64,000 bases of DNA from Rhynchopus sp. YZ270_cl-10 (lineage: Eukaryota; Euglenozoa; Diplonemea; Diplonemida; Diplonemidae): NCBI GenBank assembly GCA_964035575.1, contig OZ037918.1, positions 868,001 through 932,000 on the forward strand. Direction: 5' to 3'. Shown piece after piece: positions 41,428 through 48,420 of this stretch. A program made the position numbers and the translations under genes. Numbering within the stretch: the first letter of the stretch is position 1; each line of letters opens with the position of its first letter. The notes beneath the pieces were generated by a model that saw only the letters and a list, made by a program, of their open reading frames with translations, was not told the DNA's origin and ran no database searches.

Positions 41428-41477
41428 AAGGTGACTAAGCACGAGAGGCTTAGGATCATCTTATAAACTTTTTTTTT
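41428..41477 (+). repeat. Dispersed hairpin element, family A
   Basis: AAGGTGACTAAGC, ACGAGAG loop, GCTTAGGATCATCTTATAAA, T run. The best-preserved copy. Confidence 0.8.
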
Positions 41478-41525
41478 CAATTCGATCAATCTATCTTGTC
41501 AAGCTATCTATTGTAAAAAGTATAA

Positions 41526-41632
41526 TACCGTTTTCGTACAAAAATTATCGGCCGTACTAATGTTCGACCTTTTCAAGATTTATTCTGGAAGTTCGACCTT
41601 TTTTTTTTACGGTCGATACTTTCGATTGCGGT
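41526..41632. mobile_element. MITE, family D, copy 5
   Basis: TACCGTTTTCGTAC start, TGTTCGACCTTTTCAAGATT core, GATTGCGGTA end; 131 bp from copy 4, same orientation. Confidence 0.75.
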
Positions 41633-41707
41633 ACTTCCTTGTAGGGAAGGTTGGTGTGTTGTTGGTTGTTGTTCTCAAATCTTCGCAGGGGTAGTGTATG
41701 GTACTGT

Positions 41708-41762
41708 TTCATCCGGGGCTGGCATCATACAGTGGATCAGTACAGAGGTGTGCCTGCAACCC
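41708..41762 (+). repeat. Dispersed ATCCGGATGGCTGGC module (family I, diverged)
   Basis: TTCATCCGGGGCTGGCATCA, GGATCAGTACAGAGGTGTGC, CTGCAACC. Confidence 0.5.
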
Positions 41763-41852
41763 AATACGCGCCCTTTGGATGGTTATAGAGTGTTCACAAA
41801 AAGTGAGTGGCAGGGAAAAGCTTTTTATGGAACCCCCTTTTCAAAAACTTAA

Positions 41853-42854
41853 CCCTTTACGGACCACGACCGATTTTTTCGATTTGCTAGGATCTTCTCT
41901 CCCATAGGTAAAATGAGATCCGATGCATATTTTTGATCGTACCTGGCCGCAATTGAAAGATTTTGAGCAGATCTTTCAAATGGAGCAGAAATCGAAATAA
42001 AATGAGAAAAATGGAAAATGGAAAATTGAGGAGAGCTGATATTTTTTTCTGAAAATTTTGAAGAAAAAAATTATTCCGGCTGCGCACCTGTTTTTTCGGT
42101 TTTCGAAAATGGCTTTATTTGAGAGATCGGTTCAAAATCTTTCAAAAGAAAAAAAAATCGATCAAAAAGTCCTAGTAGATAATGTCTCACTGCATGGAGA
42201 GAAGGTACCAACCAACTAAATATACCGTAATTGTACAGAGGTTGGACAGTGCAAAAGTTGGGGCTTTTGGGACTTTTGGCCAACTTGGCATGGTGCTGAC
42301 AAAGGTGAACGCCGCATCCCCCGCACATGTAATCTATTTTCAGACGCCTGTTTCCCAAGCAAGAAGAAGTTGTCGACCAACACCCTCCTGCCAGTGTCTC
42401 TGTACCTTGACCGTGTTGATATAGATTTTCTGTACAATGTCCCTCAAAAGACAAAATGCAATAAATACACGGAGAAGAGGCACATCCAGTTCAGGGTCAG
42501 GAACTGCAACTACGCGTGTTACTTTGCCCAGTCGCGGGTATTTTCCATTATTTTAGTTTCGATCTGAAGACCGTACAAAATGGTTCACTGCACACCAAAG
42601 TTTGAATCCTCTGATGACTCAAGCGCGTCAGAATGGTACATTATTCCCAAAAAATGACCCAAAATACCCTATTATGTGATAATGCCGGGTGTGGATGAGA
42701 GGGGATGAGAGCGTCAAAAAAAATCGAATCTTGCGTCTTTTGAAAGATTTCGCACAAAATCTTCTCATTAAAAAAAAAAATCTTCAAAAAGTCCTAGTGG
42801 AAGCCAATTTAGGTGGTTGCGTGGACATATATGTCCCCTCTGGTCCTTAAAGGG
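41853..42854 (-). mobile_element. piggyBac-like element relic, 1002 bp
   Basis: TTAA at both edges (41849-41852 and 42855-42858) and terminal inverted repeats CCCTTTACGGACCA versus a complement reading CCCTTTAAGGACCA: the TTAA target and CCCTT end are hallmarks of piggyBac. A minus-strand frame at 42071-42454 contains IDYMCGGCGVHLCQHHAKL, resembling the C-terminal cysteine-rich domain of piggyBac transposases (CxxCxxxLC...H). The catalytic part is absent, so this is an internally deleted, non-autonomous copy. Confidence 0.85.
42071..42454 (-). pseudogene. piggyBac transposase C-terminal remnant
   Basis: 127-codon frame whose middle (MCGGCGVHLCQHHAK) looks like the piggyBac cysteine-rich domain that binds element ends. 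No DDE catalytic domain is present within the element. Confidence 0.45.
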
Positions 42855-42911
42855 TTAAAAGAGATTTCTTTGGAGGATGATCTGCATCTATACCTGTTGA
42901 AGTTCATTATC

Positions 42912-42972
42912 CTTCAGGCGGTTTTGTTGTACAGAACCCCGTCCTCGGACAGATAATTTGTCGAACTACAAA
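42912..42972 (+). repeat. Dispersed module, family L
   Basis: GGTTTTGTTGTACAGAACCC, CGTCCTCGGACAGATAATTT, GTCGAACTACAAAAA. Confidence 0.55.
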
Positions 42973-43010
42973 AAAAAAATCAGAGGCCTTTTCGTGAGTG
43001 AACTTTTTGG

Positions 43011-43088
43011 ACAGTGGAGACTGCACAATTGTGGCAACACAACCCGAGGCAACTACACTACTCCAAACAATTTATCAAAAAAAAAAGC
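43011..43088 (+). repeat. Dispersed hairpin element, family C
   Basis: ACAGTGGAGACTGCACAATT, GTGGCAACACAACCCGAGGC, AACTACACTACTCCAAACAA, TTTATCAAAA. Confidence 0.75.
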
Positions 43089-43556
43089 AGTGACGGGGGG
43101 GTATGTTCACCTGTCTATTATTTCAACAAAAGGAAGCTTTTGGATTATACTCGCGCATTCCACGATGGCCTTGTTACCATGGTGACCAAGCAAATTTCCT
43201 TTTTATGAAACGAAGCAAAAAAAAATTTTAAGAAGCTCGAGCTTGTTACGTAAGAAGGTAACATAGTAGAACAAGGAGAAATCTTGTTACTTTGCTTGTT
43301 GACCAGGGTAGCGAGGTTCAACCGTGTGTGGCTGAAGGGAGGGGGGGCTGGAGAGGTGGAGAGCAGGGGGGTGCACTCATGGTCAGTTTCCCTCCTCCTC
43401 CTACCCGTCTTCTATCTGCAACACAAAAGCAAAAGCACCTCTCTTCCCGCCCCTTGCATCGCTTCGTCCAACAAATTTAAAAAATAAGCAACACCAAAAA
43501 CAGCACGCAACGTACACCCCCGCTCCTCCCCTCCTCGCTTCTACACAACACCCACG

Positions 43557-44409
43557 ATGTCCGAGGAGCAGGAGATGCAGAGCGAGCTCTGGCTTCGCGT
43601 CCACCGTCTTGAGCAGCTGACCCGGGGGGTCACACAGTATGGCCCAGAACCAAACCAAACCCCTCCTCCTCCTCCCCTCTCCCCCCTTTTTACCACCACC
43701 TCACAGAACTGAAACCGAAACGGAGCAAGACATTCTCGACCGTCTTCTGGCAGAACGCAACTCTCATGACACACCGAACGACCCAGACGCCGCCACCGAC
43801 AGCACCGCCTCCCCGAGCCCTTCAAACAGCAGAAGCCCTGTCGGCAACCGCCAGGCCCGTCTCCACGAACTCTCTACAGCAGACGCAACCGGCACGCTCA
43901 CCGAACGGGGCGTCCGCGCTGTCGAAACCTGGGCGAACCTCACCACAACGAAGTCCGCCCTCACACACTCCATAGAACAGATGCTGCAGGTTCAGGTCCT
44001 CGCCGCAAGCCTGCATGAAGCAGGGGAATTAGCAAAGCAAGGGGTTGCTGAGCATGCGGGTCTGGTGTATAAGGTGAAGGCAGCGGAGGCATGCGATTGG
44101 GACCATATTGAGCAGGTGTGCGCTTCTATGGATGAGGCAGTGCAGCTGGCACCATTATTGGATCAGACTGCAGAGATGGCAGCGTTGGCAGTGCATAGCG
44201 ACGTGGTAGTGGCGCTGAGGAAGGCTGCGCTTCATAAAAAGGAGCGGGCTGCTCAGCTGCATCGGGAGGCTACTGAGATGTGGAATGCTGTGCACAAAAC
44301 AGCTGAGGTGAATACACGGTCACAACTTGCCCACGCAACACTACTAGCGGCATGGGAGGAAAAGGTCGAGGCAGCGTTACGCAAGCAAGGCATAGAACCG
44401 GAGAGCTAG
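43557..44409 (+). CDS. Alpha-helical coiled-coil protein (260 aa), possibly dynactin p22/p24-like
   Basis: Exon 1 is 43557-43636 (MSEEQEMQSELWLRVHRLEQ...), intron 43637-43706 runs GTATGG...CACAG (70 nt), exon 2 is 43707-44409; the codon CA|A is split. The product is almost entirely helical, Ala/Glu/Leu-rich, with a short disordered stretch (~residues 40-75). The arrangement (an N-terminal ELWLRVHRLEQL helix, central IEQVCASMDEAVQLAPLLDQ, C-terminal HATLLAAWEEKVEAALRK) resembles dynactin subunit 3, which sits in the dynactin shoulder. Such similarity is easy to get by chance between coiled coils, so the function is tentative. The chosen start brings the whole helical N-terminus into frame. Confidence 0.7.
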
Positions 44410-44626
44410 ATTCTGAAGGAAATGAGGAGAGAAAAAAGGATTTGACTCCTTTTTATTGGGGAAAAAAAGACTTTGATGCATAGTGTATTTTTTTTGGGAA
44501 AAAAATCGCTGTGTTTGAGGGGTTGTGTGGGGGAATCTCCAGGAGGAGTAGGTGTTAGAGAAATTAAAAAAGAGGGGGGTGTTTATTTTATAGAGCGGGT
44601 GGGGGGGAAATGCAAAAAGTATAAAA

Positions 44627-44728
44627 TGTTCTGTGATGAAACCAAATATGATAGCGTCCGACACCGACATAAGGGCAGAAGGGGTTTGAGCCTCTGTCCG
44701 ACCAATTCAATCGATACTTCTGAGAACA
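44627..44728 (+). ncRNA. Candidate box C/D snoRNA, unit 1
   Basis: C box GTGATGA (44633-44639), D box CTGA (44720-44723), and a 5-bp terminal stem TGTTC (44627-44631) / GAACA (44724-44728) placed as in a kink-turn. A central hairpin pairs GGGCAGA with TCTGTCC (one G-U). The region just before the D box, ATTCAATCGATACTT, would be the guide if this is a methylation guide RNA; its rRNA target is unknown. Confidence 0.55.
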
Positions 44729-45043
44729 AACGTTCGAAATGAAGGGTCACATCAAGCAAAGCATATTTCCAGCCAACACACTCTCTTACGTGTGAAGTCT
44801 TCGCTCAGCCGATGTTGTAGTTTCACTCTTTCACTGGTCGTTCACTCTCCCCTTCCACACATTACCTCCACACCTGCAGGGGTGGTGGTGTGGCGGAGCA
44901 CAGTTGGGGTGAGTGAACGACGTGCTTTCTGATCACAAAGTAGTGTGCGTAACAAAGCAACATAACCTGACTGGACACTGCAAGACTGCTTGCGTGGAAG
45001 CTGCACTAAATCCGAGAGATTACCAAAACAAATAAAATGTTCT

Positions 45044-45136
45044 GTGATGAAACCAAATATGATAGCTTCCGACACCGACATAAGGGCAGAAGGGGTTTGA
45101 GCCTCTGCCCGACCAAAATTCAATCGATACTTCTGA
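45044..45136 (+). ncRNA. Candidate box C/D snoRNA, unit 2
   Basis: C box 45044-45050, D box 45133-45136; central hairpin GGGCAGA/TCTGCCC perfect. The upstream TGTTCT is kept as in unit 1, but the 3' partner of the terminal stem is lost. Confidence 0.5.
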
Positions 45137-45285
45137 GACTATACAGTCATTCTCCTTTCACACCGTGCCTGAATGTATGTAGGTACACTTACATGTTGGG
45201 AATGCCAGAATATTTGGGTCAGATGCCCAACACTAGATTTGTATTTACTAACCAAGCAAACCACGGTTGGGGGTACCACCCTGGA

Positions 45286-45344
45286 ACACCTGGTCATTGT
45301 CCAACTGTCACGAGAGGGTTTTTGTATTTCAAGGCAAACTTTAC
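45286..45344 (+). repeat. GTAC-hairpin module (family X), array spacer after unit 2
   Basis: GGAACACCTGGTCATTGTCC, AACTGTCACGAGAGGGTTTT, TGTATTTCAAGGCAAAC. Also at 45636, 45979, 58191, 59041 and, in part, 63241. Confidence 0.65.
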
Positions 45345-45411
45345 CTCAACAACACAGCAGACTCAGGCAACGTTCCAAAAAAGTTCCTCTTTTCAGCCAG
45401 AAAAATCATCC

Positions 45412-45504
45412 GTGATGAAACCAAATATGATAGCTTCCGACACCGACATAAGGGCAGAAGGGGTTTGAGCCTCTGCCCGACCAAAATTCAATCGATACTT
45501 CTGA
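45412..45504 (+). ncRNA. Candidate box C/D snoRNA, unit 3
   Basis: C box 45412-45418, D box 45501-45504; the interior is identical to unit 2. Flanked 5' by GAAAAATCATCC instead of TGTTCT. Confidence 0.5.
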
Positions 45505-45635
45505 GACTATACAGTCATTCTCCTTTCACACCGTGCCTGAATGTATGTAGGTACACTTACATGTTGGGAATGCCAGAATATTTGGGTCAGATGCCCAACA
45601 CTAGATTCGTATTTACTAGCAAACCACGGTTGGGG

Positions 45636-45698
45636 TACACCTGATCATTGTACCAAAGTACACTGTCACGAGAGGGCTTTTGTATTTCAAGGTAACCC
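45636..45698 (+). repeat. GTAC-hairpin module (family X), array spacer after unit 3
   Basis: GGTACACCTGATCATTGTACC gives GGTACA/TGTACC pairing, followed by AAAGTACACTGTCACGAGAG and GGCTTTTGTATTTCAAGG. Confidence 0.65.
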
Positions 45699-45761
45699 TC
45701 TGAACACAGCAGATTCAGTGGCAACGTTCCAAAAAAGGCTTTTCAGCCAGAAAAATCATCC

Positions 45762-45854
45762 GTGATGAAACCAAATATGATAGCTTCCGACACCGACATT
45801 AGGGCAGAAGGGGTTTGAGCCTCTGCCCGACCAAAATTCAATCGATACTTCTGA
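45762..45854 (+). ncRNA. Candidate box C/D snoRNA, unit 4
   Basis: C box 45762-45768, D box 45851-45854; one base differs from unit 3 just before the hairpin (CATTAGGGC). Confidence 0.5.
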
Positions 45855-45978
45855 GACTACACGTCATTTCTCCTTTATACCGTGCAGGAATGTATTGGGG
45901 ACACACTTACATGTTGGGAATGCCTGAATATTTGGGTCAAATTCCCAACATTCAGGCAAACCACGATTGCGCACCACC

Positions 45979-46047
45979 CCCGGTACACCTGGTCATTGTA
46001 CCAAAGTACACTGTCATGAGAGGGCTTTTTGTATTTCAAGGCAAACC
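45979..46047 (+). repeat. GTAC-hairpin module (family X), array spacer after unit 4
   Basis: CGGTACACCTGGTCATTGTA, CCAAAGTACACTGTCATGAG, AGGGCTTTTTGTATTTCAAG. Confidence 0.65.
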
Positions 46048-46095
46048 TCTCACAGCAGATTCGGCAACGTTCCAAAAAAAGCCCAAAAATAATCC

Positions 46096-46186
46096 GTGAT
46101 GAAACCAAATATGATAGCTTCCGACACCGACATAAGGGCAGAAGGGGTTTGAGCCTCTGCCCGACCAATTCAATCGATACTTCTGA
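46096..46186 (+). ncRNA. Candidate box C/D snoRNA, unit 5
   Basis: C box 46096-46102, D box 46183-46186; lacks two A residues after the hairpin, like unit 1. The array ends here, 235 bp before the next gene. Confidence 0.5.
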
Positions 46187-46369
46187 GACTACCACATGCC
46201 CTCACCACCACCACCACCACACTAACAACCCCCTTCTATCATTCAACTCCTCTCTCTCCCACCCCACCCACCCACCCACCCTACCAGAGAAATCCCCCAC
46301 ACACACAACACCCTACGGGGCTTTCTCTTTGTCACCCCTCCCTTCCCCCTTCCGCTCTCCCCTATCTTT

Positions 46370-46371
46370 AG
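46370..46371 (+). other. Putative splice acceptor AG, NIPA gene
   Basis: CTCTCCCCTATCTTTAG, 49 bp before the ATG, after a long C/T tract. Confidence 0.45.
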
Positions 46372-46420
46372 GGGACTGCGTAGGTTCCCCTTTGTTTGTT
46401 TTTTGTTTTGTTTTTCCGCA

Positions 46421-48022
46421 ATGGAGTCATCTCAATGGGGTATCGGCGCCGCTGCCGCGGTGATAGGGAGCTTTGGTGCAGGGCTTGGGGAAAACTTAAT
46501 TCGTTTGAGCTATTCACAACTCTCCTTAACCGAGGCACCGCCTCCGTTGTGGAAACGGCCGTTGTGGGTGACCGGATGGTTGATGACAACTATTGTTACC
46601 TCTGTGTGCGCTGTAGTGGGACTTGCTTATGCACCACTTCAATTGGTCATGCCCATCGGAGGTCTTCATATCCTATTTGGAGTAGGCATTGCGCACGTTC
46701 TGTCTGGGGAGACGTTAGGTAAAGGGGGAATAGTAGGAGCAGCGTTAGTGTCGATAGGAGTCTCCATTGTGTTAATTGGGGTGGATAAGCAGAGTCCGAA
46801 GGTATCGTTTGCGAATATCGGGGATGTGGTGTTGAGGGCGCATTGCTTGCTGTTTTTTGTGGTGTGGGCGGCATGTGGCTGTCTCCTATTTTTTTGTACG
46901 AGAAGGGCGAGGAAACAGCTGACTTCATTGGATTTGAGCAAGCTTGAAAACCGCCAATACGTCAACAAACAGAAAAATCTTCAGAACAACACAGACTATG
47001 AAGAGTCGGCCCGGCACTATGCGAAAAACCTTTTTGTTCACTTTGACGCACTTTGCAGTTACATCCATCCTATCGCTGCGCCCGCATTATCTGGCATGCT
47101 CTCTGCCCTTTCAAATCTTATGCTTAAGCTTGCACTCAGTCTGGCAGGGGATGAACACTGGGCACAAGCTGACAAATCAGTGTTCTTCTTTTTGACCTTT
47201 ATGTCGATTGCCGCTGGGGTCGGTCAGGTGATTTGCCTTAACCACTCATTGGAGTGCAGCCCCGCTATCGTAGTGGTTCCCACCGCAAACTCTGTGCTGA
47301 TCACGATAGGGTCGTCTGTGGGGTTGTTGTTCAGTCATAATGTGACGTTTAAGAGTATAGCGTGTTTGACGCTTTCTATTTCGTTTGTGGTGGCAGGGAT
47401 CATCTTCCTGGCGATGCGCGATTCGACCCATCCCCACGAAGACCACAATGACCATAAAAACTACCGTTTCGACGCGGAAGAAGGGCATGTGCTCAAAGAT
47501 GATCCATTGCTGTGCGAAAAGGAGGCATTGCATGTGGCAAATCTTTCATTTGGGTCATGCGCATCGTCGCGTTCATTTGGAGGGTACATAGAGAATATAT
47601 CATTTAACAGGCACGATAACGCTGAGGAATTCAAAAAAAGCTTTTATGAGTTGGGCAAGAAACTGCATTCAATTAGAAGGGAGAGAAGCTCGTTGAGGGA
47701 TGTGCATGCGCATGGGGGTGGGGGTGGAGGTGGAGGGTTGACCCCGCGGAGCAAGGAGCCGCCGTGTAATTTGTCGATTGGGGGGTCGTCGTGCAATTCA
47801 GTGAGAAACATTATTCCGGCAGGAAAGTCGCCAATAGTGACGCCGATTTCGCCACCAAAGAGTCTTATAGTCAGCAGCGCAACGGGGAGTGCAGGAGGAG
47901 GGTCTGTGGGGTCAACAATCTCACCCCATTCCACGTCCACAGAGACAAAGCCTAGCTATGGGGTCAGCGGGGCGATGCTAAGAAATGTGTCAGCCTCCTC
48001 GCCCTATGCGAGAACCGGGTGA
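46421..48022 (+). CDS. NIPA-type magnesium transporter (533 aa)
   Basis: Member of the NIPA/DUF803 branch of the drug/metabolite transporter superfamily; relatives carry Mg2+ across the plasma membrane or endosomal membranes. About nine membrane segments lie between residues ~7 and 325 (GAAAAVIGSFGAGLGENLI, GWLMTTIVTSVCAVVGLAYA, the family-typical APLQLVMPIGGLHILFGVGI, and later AGVGQVICLNHSLECSPAIV, VVPTANSVLITIGSSVG). A long cytosolic C-terminal tail (~335-533) has histidine-rich (HPHEDHNDHKN) and glycine-rich stretches and many serines. The chosen ATG gives MESSQWGIGAAAA; the frame extends slightly upstream but without another ATG. Single exon. The histidine-rich patch could bind metal (inference). 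Confidence 0.88.
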   Translation: MESSQWGIGAAAAVIGSFGAGLGENLIRLSYSQLSLTEAPPPLWKRPLWVTGWLMTTIVTSVCAVVGLAYAPLQLVMPIGGLHILFGVGIAHVLSGETLGKGGIVGAALVSIGVSIVLIGVDKQSPKVSFANIGDVVLRAHCLLFFVVWAACGCLLFFCTRRARKQLTSLDLSKLENRQYVNKQKNLQNNTDYEESARHYAKNLFVHFDALCSYIHPIAAPALSGMLSALSNLMLKLALSLAGDEHWAQADKSVFFFLTFMSIAAGVGQVICLNHSLECSPAIVVVPTANSVLITIGSSVGLLFSHNVTFKSIACLTLSISFVVAGIIFLAMRDSTHPHEDHNDHKNYRFDAEEGHVLKDDPLLCEKEALHVANLSFGSCASSRSFGGYIENISFNRHDNAEEFKKSFYELGKKLHSIRRERSSLRDVHAHGGGGGGGGLTPRSKEPPCNLSIGGSSCNSVRNIIPAGKSPIVTPISPPKSLIVSSATGSAGGGSVGSTISPHSTSTETKPSYGVSGAMLRNVSASSPYARTG

Positions 48023-48089
48023 AAACACGAGTAGTGCAACAGATTTTTGGCTAAAACATTGGAGCAAAAACAAAAACAAAAAAAAAACA

Positions 48090-48142
48090 TAGTGTAGTTC
48101 ATCCTCGGGTGTCTACACTAATCCAAGTTTTCAAAAAAAAAA
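48090..48142 (+). repeat. Dispersed hairpin element, family B, in the NIPA 3' flank
   Basis: TAGTGTAG/CTACACTA pair perfectly here, where other copies have AGTGGAG/CTACACT with one mismatch. CCAAGTTTTC and an A run follow. It lies 68 bp after the stop. Confidence 0.75.
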
Positions 48143-48420
48143 CAAACAAAAAAAATGCAAAAAAAAAATATATATAGCAAAAAACACGGCTTCGCAAATA
48201 TATTTAATAATAGTTTTTTGAAAAAAGTTCAATATTTTAATATTTTCAAAAAGTACGTGTAAAAAAAACAAAAATATTAAAAATATTGATAAATATTGAT
48301 TTATTTTGTATGGTATTTTTCAGTGGGAAAATAGTAAAATATTGATCAATATATTGAAAATATTGATCAATATTTTCAATATATTGATCAATATTTTCAA
48401 TATTTTGAAAATGTTGAAAA

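Larger units (their letters stand above)
41071..41852. other. Transporter 3' flank
   Basis: No gene. Contains two family D MITEs, one family A hairpin and a weak family I copy (41708-41762). Confidence 0.6.
42855..43556. other. Flank before the coiled-coil gene
   Basis: Contains family L (42912-42972) and family C (43011-43088). The last 60 bp before the ATG are C/A-rich; AACACAAAAG near 43431 is a possible acceptor. Confidence 0.6.
44627..46190 (+). repeat. Five-unit tandem array of box C/D-like RNA units
   Basis: Units of about 91-93 nt (C box to D box) at periods 411, 368, 350 and 334 bp. The spacers after units 2-4 are also related to each other (ACACTTACATGTTGGGAATG and the GGTACACCTGGTCATTG module) and shorten stepwise by deletion. 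The array fills the space between two protein genes on the same strand. Short peptides (ETKYDSFRHRHKGRRG) can be read across units but spacing and frames are not maintained, so coding is unlikely. Confidence 0.8.

Noticed and set aside
43284-43340. GGTTCAACC near 43316 as a tRNA B box
   Set aside because: No matching A box or acceptor stem upstream.
45037-46463. Repeated peptide ETKYDSFRHRHKGRRG across the RNA array
   Set aside because: Unit spacing is not kept in multiples of three, no common start, and conservation concentrates on box C/D, hairpin and guide rather than codons.
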